From an uncultured Shimia sp. (lineage in GTDB: Bacteria > Pseudomonadota > Alphaproteobacteria > Rhodobacterales > Rhodobacteraceae), in assembly GCA_937897325.1 (NCBI GenBank), contig CALCOY010000015.1, positions 62,001-126,000 on the forward strand: DNA of 64,000 bases, in the 5' to 3' direction. Of the stretch, positions 29,315 through 40,200 are shown piece by piece. Position numbers and translations under genes: made by a program. The notes under the pieces are model-generated. The model worked only from the letters and a program-made list of their open reading frames with translations, was not told the origin of the DNA and made no database searches. The first letter of the stretch is position 1; each line of letters begins with the position of its first letter.

Positions 29315-29800
29315 TCAGGCGTCCGCCCGAGGTTGTTCTGCCTGCCGACGTGCAATTTCATTGCGATACATCGACACAAAATCGATGGTCTCTAAGTTCA
29401 GCGGCGGAAAACCACCGTCCCGCGTGACATCGCTGACCACACGACGCAAGAACGGAAAGATCATCCGCGGACACTCGATCAGAAGAAACGGATGCATCTG
29501 ATCCTCGGGAACATTCTCGATATGGAAGATTCCCACGTAGTCCACCTCGAGAACAAAAAGCACGGCATCGCCGTCCTTCGCCTTTGATGTGATGTTGAGC
29601 TTGATGGCCGTCTCAAACTGGTGGTCCGCTCCTCGCTTCTTCGCATCAAGGTTCACCTGAACCTGAACGTCAGGTTGCACATCACCGGCACCGCCCTGCT
29701 GGGCCATGATGTTCTCAAAGGACATGTCGCGGACGTATTGTCCTAAGACGCGCATCACAGGTGGCGTTGGCTGTTGGGCGGCGGCTTCATTCTCGGCCAT
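29315..29800 (-). CDS. secB: Protein-export chaperone SecB
   Basis: About 161 residues. The core QYVRDMSFENI, the VDYVGIFHIENVPEDQMHPFLLIECPRMIFPFLRR region (two conserved beta strands and the SecA-contact area) and DGGFPPLNLETIDF are all present. A tetrameric chaperone that hands unfolded precursors to SecA. TTG 29812 is an alternative start, but GGAG six bases before ATG 29800 favours the latter. Confidence 0.95.
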   Translation of the reverse strand: MAENEAAAQQPTPPVMRVLGQYVRDMSFENIMAQQGGAGDVQPDVQVQVNLDAKKRGADHQFETAIKLNITSKAKDGDAVLFVLEVDYVGIFHIENVPEDQMHPFLLIECPRMIFPFLRRVVSDVTRDGGFPPLNLETIDFVSMYRNEIARRQAEQPRADA

Positions 29801-29857
29801 GAAATTCTCCAAAGGATTATCACTTTGGACGTCTGGTATCAGCTTGACCTGATGGCC

Positions 29858-30328
29858 TCAATCCTTCGTCCATCCAGATGGTCCCTGGCGTCGGACGGTA
29901 TCTGACGGAACTTCTTCAAATTCTGCATCATAAACCTCATTTGGCGGAGAATGCGGTTCATGCTTGGTTGAGAAGGAGCTGACCTTGACCCGACCGCGCA
30001 ACCAAAGAAACGCAGCTGACCGAACTTGGGGGATCAGGAAGGCGAATCCGACTGCATCTGTGAAAAAACCGGGCGTCAAAAGAAGCGCTCCGGAAAACAG
30101 GATCATCGCGCCATGGGCCAGCGGCTCTGTCGGGTCGCGTAGTTCCGAAAAAGATGTCCGCAATCGCCCTAACGCGATCATCCCCTGGTTCCGCACAAGG
30201 AATGTCCCAAGGATGGCCGTCAGAACCACGATTAGCAATGTCCACGGGAGACCGATAGCGCCTCCGATCTGCACAAAAAGCGCAATCTCGATAAGAGGAC
30301 CGGCCAAGAATGCCAGAAACAGCCACAT
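29858..30328 (-). CDS. fxsA: FxsA family membrane protein
   Basis: 156 residues. Three hydrophobic segments with the FxsA pattern: LAGPLIEIALFVQIGGAIG near the start, a LIVVLTAILGTFLVRNQG segment and ALLLTPGFFTDAVGF. The C-terminal tail is hydrophilic. FxsA in E. coli relieves phage T7 exclusion by F plasmids; the chromosomal role is unknown. The frame is open 27 codons upstream, but AAAGGA before ATG 30328 sets the start. Divergent from the Tim44-like gene. Confidence 0.88.
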   Translation of the reverse strand: MWLFLAFLAGPLIEIALFVQIGGAIGLPWTLLIVVLTAILGTFLVRNQGMIALGRLRTSFSELRDPTEPLAHGAMILFSGALLLTPGFFTDAVGFAFLIPQVRSAAFLWLRGRVKVSSFSTKHEPHSPPNEVYDAEFEEVPSDTVRRQGPSGWTKD

Positions 30329-30435
30329 CGTCGCATGTCCTTTCGTAGAGCCGCGGTAGACTTGTCGTATATCGTCACCTACATAAGGGCGGATGATGCT
30401 CGATACCACGTCTACCCGCCTGCAATGAGGTTTTG

Positions 30436-31095
30436 ATGAATTCCCCCCTCGTTCAATTGCTGGTTCTCGCCGGCATAGCGATCTTTTTGATTTTACGTCT
30501 CAAGAACGTTCTTGGGACGCGTGAGGGGTTTGAACAACCTCCTGTTCCAAAGCCGCGCCAAGATCGAGCGCCACGCCCCGATTTCGAAGTGATCGAAGGT
30601 GGGCCGGATCTTGATATCACGGATCATGTGGAAGACGGCAGCGACGAAGCCAGCGCATTGGCTGAAATGAAGCGACTTGAATCGTCTTTCAATGTATCTG
30701 ATTTTCTTCAGGGTGCGCGCGGTGCTTACGAGATGATCGTCATGGGTTATGAACGGGGCGAGCTGTCCGAAATTCAGCCATTCCTTGGTGAGACAGTATA
30801 TGAAAGCTTTGTCGACGGGGTGGCCGCCCGCGAGGATCAGGGTCTGACGATAGAGGCAGATTTTATCGGTGTGCGTGAGATGAAGTTGGTCGACGCTACG
30901 ATCGATCCAGACACCAACGAAGCCGAGATCTCCATTCGCTTCGTTGCCGAGTTGACATCAGCTGTGCGTGACAGAGGCGGTGATATCGTCGAAGGTAGCC
31001 TGACCGACGTGAAGCGCCAAAAGGACACCTGGGCTTTTGCCCGGATAATGGGCTCGGACGATCCAAATTGGCTTTTGGTTTCAACAGACGCCTAA
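30436..31095 (+). CDS. Tim44/TimA domain membrane protein
   Basis: 219 residues. One N-terminal transmembrane helix (LVQLLVLAGIAIFLILRL), a proline- and charge-rich linker, then a Tim44-like domain of about 140 residues (ASALAEMKRLESSFNVSDFLQGARGAYEMIV...). The domain is related to mitochondrial Tim44 and the C-terminal region of MRPL45; bacterial members are thought to act at the inner membrane, with function unsettled. The last 28 bp overlap mltA. Confidence 0.85.
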   Translation: MNSPLVQLLVLAGIAIFLILRLKNVLGTREGFEQPPVPKPRQDRAPRPDFEVIEGGPDLDITDHVEDGSDEASALAEMKRLESSFNVSDFLQGARGAYEMIVMGYERGELSEIQPFLGETVYESFVDGVAAREDQGLTIEADFIGVREMKLVDATIDPDTNEAEISIRFVAELTSAVRDRGGDIVEGSLTDVKRQKDTWAFARIMGSDDPNWLLVSTDA

Positions 31096-32120
31096 GGTCT
31101 CTGATCTTTGCTTCTACAGCTTTTCTGCTGCCACATACAGTGTCGGCCGAAGTCACCCATTCTATACTTTCATTCGAAGATCTGGATAGGTGGGAACGCG
31201 ATGATCATGCGGATGCGTTGGAAGTGTTCCGCAGCACTTGCCAGGATATAAAGGAAGACGACTGGCAAACACTTTGTGGTTTCGCTGAAGGCGATCCCAA
31301 CCCCAAGGAGTTCTTCGAGCTTTTTTTCCGACCGGTCTTGATCGAAGATGGAAATGATCCGCTTTTTACTGGTTACTTCGAACCCGAGCTTTCCGGTTCC
31401 CTAACCCGAACGGATCGTTTTCAGTATCCTGTTTACAAGGTCCCGCGCGAGGTGCGTGGTGGGGCCGTTTGGCTGGACCGTCGGGCGATCGTCGAGACAG
31501 GGATCCTCGAAGAGCGCGGTCTCGAAATTGCGTGGGTCGATGATCCGGTCGAACTTTTCTTCCTTCAAATTCAAGGATCTGGTCGGATCCGTCTTCCAGA
31601 CGGATCAATGATCCGCGTCGGTTACGGTGCTGCAAATGGTCACGAGTATCGCTCGATAGGTGTGGAGCTGGTGCGGCGGGGGATCTATAAATCGCATCAG
31701 GTCAGCGCGCAGGTCATCCAAAACTGGGTTCGCCGAAATCCGGAACAGGGACGCGAGCTATTGTTCCACAATCCTTCGTATGTTTTTTTCCGTGAGGTTT
31801 CCGAAATCGCGCCTGAAAAAGGCCCGCTTGGCGCGATGAACCGCTCGGTCACCGCAATGCGTTCTGTGGCGATTGACCCCAGGTTTGTCCCTTTGGGCGC
31901 ACCCGTCTGGATCGAGAAAGATGGGCAGTCTCCCTTTCGTCGCTTGATGATTGCGCAAGATACAGGTTCCGCGATCAAGGGTGCGCAGCGTGCCGACATC
32001 TTTTTCGGCACCGGCAAGGAGGCGGGTCGAAAGGCAGGTCGTCTGCGTGACCCGGGCCGTCTGATTGTCTTGATACCTGTCGATCGCGCTTTTGCCATGC
32101 AATCTGACCTTGAGTCATGA
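31068..32120 (+). CDS. mltA: Membrane-bound lytic murein transglycosylase A
   Basis: 350 residues from a TTG start with a signal peptide (LRSLIFASTAFLLPHTVSA). No lipobox cysteine is visible, so this copy may be soluble in the periplasm rather than a lipoprotein. The MltA barrel (FTGYFEPELSGS, FFLQIQGSGRIRLPDG) and the C-terminal 3D domain (PLGAPVWIEKD, AQDTGSAIKGAQRADIFFG) are present with the catalytic Asp region. Cleaves peptidoglycan to 1,6-anhydro-MurNAc products, whose sugar is handled by AmgK/MurU encoded 11 kb further on. The TTG start overlapping the Tim44-like gene is the only start that keeps the signal peptide. Confidence 0.9.
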   Translation: MAFGFNRRLRSLIFASTAFLLPHTVSAEVTHSILSFEDLDRWERDDHADALEVFRSTCQDIKEDDWQTLCGFAEGDPNPKEFFELFFRPVLIEDGNDPLFTGYFEPELSGSLTRTDRFQYPVYKVPREVRGGAVWLDRRAIVETGILEERGLEIAWVDDPVELFFLQIQGSGRIRLPDGSMIRVGYGAANGHEYRSIGVELVRRGIYKSHQVSAQVIQNWVRRNPEQGRELLFHNPSYVFFREVSEIAPEKGPLGAMNRSVTAMRSVAIDPRFVPLGAPVWIEKDGQSPFRRLMIAQDTGSAIKGAQRADIFFGTGKEAGRKAGRLRDPGRLIVLIPVDRAFAMQSDLES

Positions 32121-32704
32121 CCAAGCGGCGTCTTCGTGCGGATGAACTGGAGTTGTGGCGCAAAGTGACCACCAGTGCCGTGCCGCTGGACAAAAGGCGG
32201 TCGTTCACATCAGACGACATTGATCTTGGCTCTGACAAACCACCGGAACGTTCTGTTTCATTGGCGGATTTCGAAAAAGCACCTGAAGCACGAAAAAACG
32301 GAGGCCCGCGACAGTCGAAGTCCCTTACTCGGATTGCGCTGGCACCGGCCGATATGTTGCGAATGGATAAGAAGGTGTTCTCGCAACTCAAGCGTGGCAA
32401 ATCCAAACCCGAAGCCCGGATAGACCTGCACGGCATGACAATTGATCAAGCGCATCCAAGTTTAAGCCGGTTTATCTTGTCCGCCCACAGTGAAGGCAAA
32501 CGGCTGATCCTGGTGATTACCGGTAAAGGTAAGCAAAAGGATCAAGATGGTCCTATACCTGTTCGTCTTGGAGTTTTGCGCCAACAGGTGCCGCAATGGC
32601 TGTCATTGCCGCCATTATCGTCGGTGGTCTTGCAGGTGACAGAAGCCCATACACGTCATGGCGGTGGGGGTGCCTACTATGTTTACCTTCGAAGAAACCG
32701 CTAA
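32117..32704 (+). CDS. Smr domain protein
   Basis: 195 residues. A basic, low-complexity N-terminal half, then a C-terminal Smr domain (ARIDLHGMTIDQAHPSL...LILVITGKGKQ...HTRHGGGGAYYVYLRR) with the DLHGM and TGKG motifs. Stand-alone Smr proteins often have nuclease activity, for example in ribosome rescue. The start overlaps the mltA stop by 4 bp. Confidence 0.9.
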   Translation: MTKRRLRADELELWRKVTTSAVPLDKRRSFTSDDIDLGSDKPPERSVSLADFEKAPEARKNGGPRQSKSLTRIALAPADMLRMDKKVFSQLKRGKSKPEARIDLHGMTIDQAHPSLSRFILSAHSEGKRLILVITGKGKQKDQDGPIPVRLGVLRQQVPQWLSLPPLSSVVLQVTEAHTRHGGGGAYYVYLRRNR

Positions 32705-32717
32705 GGCTGGGCAAAGC

Positions 32718-33803
32718 TTATCGACCTTCAAAGCCCTCGCCTAGCACGAATGTCCGGGCTGAGCCGGTATCTACGCCCATCCGTGCACCCCGACCTCGCA
32801 AGAACTCACTGTCGAGGTCGGCGGATCTGCGGAACAGTTGGAGCAGTGCGGGTGAACTGCCAGCGGTAAAATGATTGCCATTGCCTTCGGCAAACTCGGA
32901 AACATCGACGATTGACACTGGCAGATCTGAAACGGCTTTGCTGTCTTGAAGGTTACCAAGCCGCTCCTGATCACCGCGTATGCGGGCCGAAAGCCTGAGC
33001 ACCCTGTCCTTTCGAGACACCATGATCACGAACGGATCGGGCACCGTTTGGAATGCCCCGATCTGTCCCCGAAAAACAGCAGGGTTGAGATCGGGTGCGA
33101 TAAGGATGACACCGGTGATGTTGCGACCGACCCAGCCGGGTTCTGCAATCTCGATTTGTCGCAAAGTCTCCATCAACAATGCTGACCCCATCGAGTGGGC
33201 AACCAAAACTTGCCCCGGATTGTCTGCAGACGCCAACATTCGAAGAAGTCTTTCAAGACCGTCTCGCGCGAATAATGCACTGTCGCGGTCGTACTCATAA
33301 CCCAGTGGATTGCCGCGGCTCGGCCAAGCATAGCTCACGAAGGCGCCAGGCAATTCTAGGTCTTGCGCAAGCTGTGCCATACGGAACGCCGCATCGGTGA
33401 AGCTGTTGTTGTAACCATGAATGAAGACTGTGACTTCCCTTGTGTCCGGTGTGGAGCTTTGGAAGGAGTCTTTGACGTCGCCCAGAAAGTCACCGCCGTT
33501 CTGGTACATCTCCCGCTCAGTCATCACAAAGTGGCGTCGCGGATCGGGGCGGCTTCTGCCGTCGGGTATCGTTCCGAGTTCCCGCTCCGAAGGGACTGAT
33601 ACGCCTACCCGCATCATCTGAAGCTCTTCAGATCGGCCGAAACCGAATGTCCCGTCGCTTTTCATGGCGCGCGTCGTTCCAAGGAAGATGGTCTTGATAT
33701 CACCAAATCCCAGAGCGGTTGGCAGTATCGGTCCGTCCGTGCGACTGGAACAGGAAACCAGCAGCAACAAAGCGATAAATGAAAGAGTCCGCAACTTAGT
33801 CAT
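32718..33803 (-). CDS. DUF900 alpha/beta-hydrolase lipoprotein
   Basis: 361 residues. The signal peptide ends with a lipobox (LLLVSC, lipid on the Cys near residue 18). The core has VFIHGYNNSFTDAAFR and the nucleophile elbow VAHSMGSALL (A-x-S-x-G variant), both typical of the DUF900 alpha/beta-hydrolase family found in alphaproteobacteria. Substrate unknown; esterase or lipase activity is plausible. Convergent with smr and 27 bp downstream of hslU on the same strand. Confidence 0.85.
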   Translation of the reverse strand: MTKLRTLSFIALLLLVSCSSRTDGPILPTALGFGDIKTIFLGTTRAMKSDGTFGFGRSEELQMMRVGVSVPSERELGTIPDGRSRPDPRRHFVMTEREMYQNGGDFLGDVKDSFQSSTPDTREVTVFIHGYNNSFTDAAFRMAQLAQDLELPGAFVSYAWPSRGNPLGYEYDRDSALFARDGLERLLRMLASADNPGQVLVAHSMGSALLMETLRQIEIAEPGWVGRNITGVILIAPDLNPAVFRGQIGAFQTVPDPFVIMVSRKDRVLRLSARIRGDQERLGNLQDSKAVSDLPVSIVDVSEFAEGNGNHFTAGSSPALLQLFRRSADLDSEFLRGRGARMGVDTGSARTFVLGEGFEGR

Positions 33804-33830
33804 GCGAAGACCTAATCAGATTTTTACGAT

Positions 33831-35138
33831 TTATAGAACATACCTGCTCACATCGGCGGATTTTGTCAGCTCGCCCAGGTTGTCGTCGACAAATGCGGCA
33901 TTAACGATGACCTCATCCCCGTTCCGATCTGGTGCTGAGAAGGAAAGATCTTCAAACACCCGTTCCATCACCGTGTAGAGGCGCCGCGCGCCTATGTTTT
34001 CGATGCTTTGATTGACGTCTGCCGCAATACGGGCAAGGGCCGCGATGCCATCTTCTGTGAACGACACGGTGACGTGTTCGGTTCCCATCAAGGCTGTGTA
34101 TTGCCGGGTTAGGGCATTGTCAGTTTCTGTCAGAATTCGCACAAAATCTTCTTCAGTTAGTGCGCGCAGCTCGACCCGGATGGGTAGTCGTCCCTGCAAT
34201 TCCGGAAGAAGATCGGAGGGCTTCGCAATATGAAAGGCACCGGATGCGATGAACAGGATATGGTCTGTTTTTACTGGCCCATGTTTGGTCGAAACAGTTG
34301 TGCCCTCGATCAATGGCAAGAGATCACGCTGAACGCCTTCGCGGCTCACTTCGCCGCCCCTCGCATCTGAGCGTGTTGCGACCTTGTCGATTTCATCAAG
34401 GAATACGATCCCATTTTGCTCAACGGCCGTAAGAGCAGCCTTTGTCACCGCGTCATCATCAAGCAGCTTGTCCGCTTCCTCTCCGATCAGCGCGTCATAG
34501 CTGTCGGCAACACTCATGCGTTTTCGTGTGGTCCGTCCACCCAGAGCTTTCCCGAAAAGCTCACCGATATTCATCATCCCCATATTCGATCCAGGCTGTC
34601 CCGGTATCTCCATCATCGGGAACGGATTGCTTGTATCCGCGATATCAAGTTCGATCATAGTATCGTCAAGCTCGCCTGCCTTCAGTTTTTTGCGAAACAT
34701 CTCACGCGTACTGTCGCGCGCGTCACTTCCGGCAATCGCCTCAATCACCCGGTCTTCTGCGGCCTGATGGGCTCGTGCCTTAACATCCTCGCGCATGTGG
34801 TCGCGCGTCATTGCGATGGCTGAATCCACCAGATCCCGGATGATCTGTTCGACGTCTCGACCGACATACCCGACCTCGGTAAACTTGGTCGCCTCCACTT
34901 TCAGAAAGGGCGCTCTGGCGAGTTTTGCGAGGCGCCGGCTGATTTCTGTCTTGCCGACGCCAGTGGGGCCGATCATGAGGATATTCTTTGGGTATACCTC
35001 GTCACGCAGATCGTCTGACAATTGCTTGCGCCGCCAGCGATTGCGCAAGGCAACGGCGACAGCGCGCTTGGCGTCTTTCTGTCCGATGATAAAGCGGTCG
35101 AGCTCGCTCACGATTTCGCGGGGGGTCAAATCGGTCAT
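33831..35138 (-). CDS. hslU: ATP-dependent protease ATPase subunit HslU
   Basis: 435 residues. Starts [20 protein letters not shown], Walker [10 protein letters not shown] near 55-63, then [18 protein letters not shown] (pore-loop GYVG). The I-domain and the C-terminal tail SRYVL, which opens HslV, are intact. It unfolds substrates for HslV. Unusually it is not adjacent to hslV: an aldo/keto reductase gene lies between, with 4-bp overlaps on both sides. Confidence 0.97.
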   Translation of the reverse strand: MTDLTPREIVSELDRFIIGQKDAKRAVAVALRNRWRRKQLSDDLRDEVYPKNILMIGPTGVGKTEISRRLAKLARAPFLKVEATKFTEVGYVGRDVEQIIRDLVDSAIAMTRDHMREDVKARAHQAAEDRVIEAIAGSDARDSTREMFRKKLKAGELDDTMIELDIADTSNPFPMMEIPGQPGSNMGMMNIGELFGKALGGRTTRKRMSVADSYDALIGEEADKLLDDDAVTKAALTAVEQNGIVFLDEIDKVATRSDARGGEVSREGVQRDLLPLIEGTTVSTKHGPVKTDHILFIASGAFHIAKPSDLLPELQGRLPIRVELRALTEEDFVRILTETDNALTRQYTALMGTEHVTVSFTEDGIAALARIAADVNQSIENIGARRLYTVMERVFEDLSFSAPDRNGDEVIVNAAFVDDNLGELTKSADVSRYVL

Positions 35139-36169
35139 GCGAGCGCTTTCATATGTGTTTCGTCAGTCATCATATCATCAAACCATTCAGGATAGCGCCG
35201 CACCGGCGCTGCCGCAGCGCCGATCTTTTCAATCTCGTCCGCTGTAAGGGTTATGCCGGTGCTTACCAGGCTGGTCTCAAGCTGGCCAATTTTGTTGGCG
35301 CCGACGATCACGGTATGGTTCTGCGACTGATTCAAGATCCACGCCAAAGCGACCTGGGCCAGGCTGGCATTGTGAGCCTCTGCCGAAGTGGAAAGTGCTT
35401 TGATTGCTGCTTCAGCTTGACAGGGATTCGTCCCCAAAAAATCACCTTCCGACAATCGCCCGTCTTCAGCTTGCAGATCCGAGATGTCGTATTTTCCAGT
35501 TAGCAAACCACCAGCAAGCGGTGACCATGCCATAAGCCCCAGACCCATCGCTTTCGACATGGGCAGTACATCCTTTTCGATGTCCCGTGCCACGACATTG
35601 TAAAGGTATTGCCCCGCGATGAAGGGTGAAAAGCCCATGTCTTTCTGCATCTGAACCGCCCGCGCGACCTGCCATGCAGGCCAGTTGGAGCATCCGAGAT
35701 ACCGGACTTTCCCTTGCTTTACGACGTCGTTCAGCGCGGCCAGTGTTTCTTCCAAAGGTGTCGTGAAATCGGTCTTATGGACGACCAACAGATCGATCCA
35801 GTCGGTGTTCAGCCGTTCCAGACACCCATTGACCGATGCCATGATATGGCCACGGCAAAGGCCCGCATCGGTAATTCGTTCGCTTTGGCGAAAGCCAAGT
35901 TTCGTGCAGATTATCGCGTTCTGCCGTTTTCTGTTCAGCGCAGCACCAAGGATCTTTTCGGCGTCGCCCCCTGAATAGCCATCTGCGGAATCAAAAAAGT
36001 TCACACCGGCATCAATGGCCATGTCGACCATCCGCTTTGCATCGTCCTTGCCAGTATTCGCGATGCCCGGAATGAAGTCCGATCCCAAGGTGAAGGTCAT
36101 AGTTCCAAGCGCAAGACGAGAGACAATCAGACCCGAATGACCAAGTCGGGTGTAGTTCATATCTGTCAT
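35135..36169 (-). CDS. Aldo/keto reductase inserted in hslVU
   Basis: About 344 residues. An AKR fold with the catalytic-region motifs [19 protein letters not shown] (Asp and Tyr) and [19 protein letters not shown], then a C-terminal NADPH-binding stretch ([15 protein letters not shown]). Oxidoreductase of uncertain substrate, resembling the YghZ/YajO-type branch. The ATG at 36169 overlaps the hslV stop, and its own stop overlaps the hslU start, so the three genes are translationally coupled. Whether it shares the stress role of HslUV is unknown. Confidence 0.9.
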   Translation of the reverse strand: MTDMNYTRLGHSGLIVSRLALGTMTFTLGSDFIPGIANTGKDDAKRMVDMAIDAGVNFFDSADGYSGGDAEKILGAALNRKRQNAIICTKLGFRQSERITDAGLCRGHIMASVNGCLERLNTDWIDLLVVHKTDFTTPLEETLAALNDVVKQGKVRYLGCSNWPAWQVARAVQMQKDMGFSPFIAGQYLYNVVARDIEKDVLPMSKAMGLGLMAWSPLAGGLLTGKYDISDLQAEDGRLSEGDFLGTNPCQAEAAIKALSTSAEAHNASLAQVALAWILNQSQNHTVIVGANKIGQLETSLVSTGITLTADEIEKIGAAAAPVRRYPEWFDDMMTDETHMKALA

Positions 36170-36723
36170 TTCTCGATCGTCTCCACGGTCAGATTGCCGT
36201 TTGTATAAACGCAAATGTCTGCAGCGATCGCCATCGCTTCACGTGCGACATCTTCGGCGCTTCGGTCGCTGTCCATCATGCCCCGCGCGGCGGCAAGGGC
36301 ATAGTTCCCGCCGGAACCTATGGCGGCGACATCGTGTTCTGGTTCAAGGACATCGCCCGCGCCCGTGATCACCAGAAGGTCGCTGCCGTCCGATACGATC
36401 AGCATGGCCTCAAGCTTTTGCAGATACTTGTCGGTCCGCCAGTCCTTGGCCAATTCAACACTTGCCCGCGCAAGCTGGCCGGGTGTCGCTTCCAGCTTGG
36501 CCTCGAGGCGCTCCAACAACGTGAAAGCATCCGCCGTTGACCCCGCAAAGCCTGCGACCACGTCAAAACCACCCGGGCTTAGCCTTCGCACCTTCCGGGC
36601 CGTGCCTTTGATAACGGTTTGGCCAAGCGAAACCTGTCCATCACCAGCAATGACAATCTTTCCGCCCTTTTTCACTCCGATGATTGTTGTTCCGTGCCAA
36701 CCGGGAAAGTCCTCGCGCGGCAT
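36166..36723 (-). CDS. hslV: ATP-dependent protease subunit HslV
   Basis: 185 residues. The proteasome-beta-type chain has an 11-residue leader [11 protein letters not shown] before [10 protein letters not shown], where the new N-terminal Thr12 would be the nucleophile after processing. Many HslV proteins lose only the initiator Met; longer leaders are seen in alphaproteobacteria. The frame is open upstream to 36801, but AAGGAG before ATG 36723 fixes the start. It precedes an aldo/keto reductase and hslU. Confidence 0.96.
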   Translation of the reverse strand: MPREDFPGWHGTTIIGVKKGGKIVIAGDGQVSLGQTVIKGTARKVRRLSPGGFDVVAGFAGSTADAFTLLERLEAKLEATPGQLARASVELAKDWRTDKYLQKLEAMLIVSDGSDLLVITGAGDVLEPEHDVAAIGSGGNYALAAARGMMDSDRSAEDVAREAMAIAADICVYTNGNLTVETIEK

Positions 36724-36804
36724 TGCCAGCTCCTTGATCTTTTCTGGAAATTTATATGACCCGCAGGTCTGGCCGGCACAAGGGCGCACATGTTCCCGCA
36801 TAGA

Positions 36805-36828
36805 AAAGGCGCCCCGAAGGACGCCTTT
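36805..36828 (-). terminator. Rho-independent terminator of trxA
   Basis: A 10-bp stem (AAAGGCGCCC at 36805-36814 with GGACGCCTTT at 36819-36828, one G-T pair) closes a four-base loop that reads TTCG on the minus strand, an extra-stable tetraloop, and ends in a short T-run in trxA orientation. It lies just after the trxA stop and before hslV. Confidence 0.85.
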
Positions 36829-36852
36829 GGCGATTGAGTTGACGAAGACAGC

Positions 36853-37173
36853 TTAAATCGATTCTTCGATCCAGCTTTGCAGGGCTGCCTTGGGCTTTGC
36901 TCCGGCCATGTTCGACACGACCTGACCGTCTTTGAAGATGAACAGTGCAGGGATACCGCGAACGCCCATTTGTGCGGGCGAGTTTGGATTTTCGTCCACA
37001 TTCACCTTCACGATTTTAACCTTGCCCGCCATTTCGTCAGACAATTCTTCGAGCGCGGGTCCGATCTGTTTACAAGGACCGCACCATTCTGCCCAGAAAT
37101 CTACAAGAACGGGCATGTCGGCGTTTTTGACTTCGGTGTCGAAGGTGTCGTCTGACACAGCAAGGGTAGCCAT
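36853..37173 (-). CDS. trxA: Thioredoxin
   Basis: 106 residues, standard length. Active site [10 protein letters not shown] and the cis-proline [11 protein letters not shown]. Cytosolic dithiol reductant. The upstream frame extends to 37254, but TAGGAG before ATG 37173 gives the normal N-terminus MATLAVSDD. Strong terminator downstream; a 37-bp gap to addA. Confidence 0.97.
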   Translation of the reverse strand: MATLAVSDDTFDTEVKNADMPVLVDFWAEWCGPCKQIGPALEELSDEMAGKVKIVKVNVDENPNSPAQMGVRGIPALFIFKDGQVVSNMAGAKPKAALQSWIEESI

Positions 37174-37210
37174 GGAATATCTCCTAAGGGCAACGGCGTA
37201 GGCTGGTAAG

Positions 37211-40200
37211 TTAGGTGTCCGCCTCATCAGCGTCAAGATATTGGCAGCGTTCAAGGGCTGCTATCACCATGTCGTGTGAAAACACCATCAGCTCAGCAGG
37301 TCGGGTCCAAAGAATGGCGGTTTCAATCGCTCGGTCGGAGTACACTTGGCCAAGTGCAGCAGCATATGCACCCAACTGCCGGAGCAAACCTTCCGGGCAT
37401 GTTTCGGATGATTCTGGAACGATCCGGTTTGTCTTGAAGTCGACTGCAAGGATCCGTTCAGGTGTAACAATCAAACGGTCGATGATCCCGTGAATGCGGT
37501 TGCCTTCGAGATCAGCGGTAATCGGAACTTCGGCCAATGTCCCTACTGAGAAAACGGACTGCAGGGACGGTGCCCGCAGAACATTCAGCGCCTCGGCCCT
37601 TCCTTGGGCAATCATGTCTGGTGTCAGCAGTGGCTGTGCGTCGGCCGTAGCAAAGACGGCGGGCCAGTCTTCCTGCGGACTGAGTGACAGCTTTTCCAAC
37701 AGGAGATGAACGTATGATCCGTATGCAAGCGCCAACTCGGTCTCTAGTCCCTCGCCGGGCAGTGTTTTCTCACCACCCAGATCCGACGGGGACAGGCTTC
37801 GTGCTCTTTGAGGTGCGGTACCTATTTTGAGACCAAAGTGATTTTCGAGCTTCATTGGCGGGTCATCAGTGTGCGTGGCCCGTTTTGCTTTGAGCCCTGA
37901 CCAATCACCAAGCTCCAGCCGTTTTCCTTCTCCGACGGGGGTCTGCAGCGTTTTGGCCTGCGTCGCTTCCAGACCCTTTTTGATGATCTGATGCCAGCTG
38001 GTGTTATCCTTGCTGTGATCACCAGCGCCTGCGACGATCAGCCATTTCTCGGCACGCGTCAGTGCTACATAAAGAAGCCGCATCCTTTCGCTCATCTGTG
38101 CGGACTTCATTTCATCCATACGCCTGCGCATAGGAATCGGTTGCAGATCGCTTTTGGCCTTCAATACCGCTCTGTCATCCACAAGAAGGATTTCATCACG
38201 GACATCGTTTTTTCGCGCGGCGCAATCGGGCAGAATGACAATGGGCGCCTCTAGCCCCTTGGCCCCGTGAACAGTCATTACCCTGATCTGATTGGATGCG
38301 CTGTCGATCTGCCGCTTGATCTCGAGATCGTCTATTTCCATCCACGCCAGAAATCCGGTCAGGCTGGGAACAGCATTTCGTTCGTAGGACAAGGCCTGCA
38401 AAAGCAGCGCGTTTATGCCATCTTCGGCCTCGGTTCCCAGTCGCGCAACGATACGTGCGCGGCCAGAGTGTCGGGTCAGCATCCGCTCGATAAGATCATA
38501 GGGACGCAGAAAATCCACCTGGTCGCGCAAATCTTGCAGGACGTCTACTGTCTTCGGATATTCGGTTTTCCGCTCTCGCAAAGCAGGCCAAAGATGCTCT
38601 GTTTTGCGATAGTGGGCGAGATCGAACAGCTCTGCCTCATCCAACCCAAACAAGGGTGATCTCAGGGCTGTCGCCAAGGCAAGGCTGTCTTCAGGCGTTG
38701 CGAGGAATGATAGAAGCGCACCCAGATCGCGCACCGCAAGCTCCGCGCCGACTTTCAGCCGGTCTGCACCTGCGATAGGAAGGTCGGCTTCCTTGCAGGC
38801 GCGGATGATCTCGGGGAATATGCCGCTTCGTTTCTGAACGAGGATCAGAAAATCTCTTGCCCGAGCGGGCTGCCCCGCGCCATCACCACTCGGAACCAGA
38901 ACTTTTTCGTCGATCAAGTTTCGGATTGTTCTGGCGATGTGCTGCGAAAGGATAGCATCCTGATGCTCTGGGCTGCGCTGATCTACGGGGTCGTACCATT
39001 TGCGATCGTCGGTTTGAGATGTCCTTTCGACCAAGGGCCACAAATCTACACGACCGGGCAAATCGGATTTGAATGCCCTGTGTTTGGAATCCATTTTGCC
39101 TTCAAAGATTGCATCGACAAGCTTCAGGATCGCTGGCGATGAGCGAAAAGAGTATTCCAGTGTTAGTTTCTGCAAGCGCTGCCCCGAATGGGACAACTGC
39201 CCATCAAAATGCGTCTGCATCCGATCGAATTCTTCAGGATCGGCCCCCTGGAAGGAGTAGATCGACTGCTTTTTGTCGCCGACTACAAAAATCGTGCGAT
39301 GATCTTGACCCTGCGCGCCGTGCCCCGATGCAAATTCTTCCGCGAGTTTGCAGATCACCTCCCATTGCATCGGGCTTGTGTCCTGTGCCTCATCCACGAG
39401 GATGTGATCAATACCGCCGTCGATCCGATAAAGCACCCAAGCCGCAACGCTTGGATTGGTCAACAAGGACCGTGTCTTCAGGATCAGATCGTCAAAATCA
39501 AGCAAACCACGCAAGGTCTTGGCCGTTTCATAGCGCGCGACAAAGTCTTGGGCAAAGGTGTGAAGTGCAATTGTTGTCTCTGCTGCTTTAAGCGCAAGAC
39601 GGCGTTCTCGTGCGGTTTCAACACGAAGCATGAGCGCTTCGAATTGTGGCATGAGATCGGCGTTCGCTTCTCGGATGGCCGTTGTCGGAACGCTTCCAAT
39701 CTTTGCTGAAAAGGGTTGTTTCGCGCTTGGTCCTGTCAGGAGGACGGTTTCGAGGATTGGTAAAACGTCCAAGCTGAGATGATGAATGCTTTGAAGCGTA
39801 CGGCCCAGCCGCTCATCATTCGTGCCGCTTGCCAGCAAGATCGGCACAAGCGCTTGAAGGACATTCAGATCGCCTTCGAAGAACACCTCTTCTTCAATTT
39901 CTGTTCGGGTGAGATCCGTATCCACCCCAAAAAGTGCTCTCGCCGCGCCACCGTCCAAACCCTCAGAAAAAGCGGCCTTGTGTTTGATGATCTCGCGCGT
40001 CAGCCCGAGAAAATCCTCGCCTGAATAGTGCTGAGCAAGCTCAGTGACGAGATTTCTGGTGGCCCCACTTGCCATTTCGTCCACAATCTCGGCGCGTAGC
40101 AGATCCGCAGCACGGTCCTCGATTTCGGTGAATTGCGGGGTAACACCAGCCTCAAGCGGGAAACGCCGTAATAAAGCGGCGCAGAACGAATGAATTGTCT

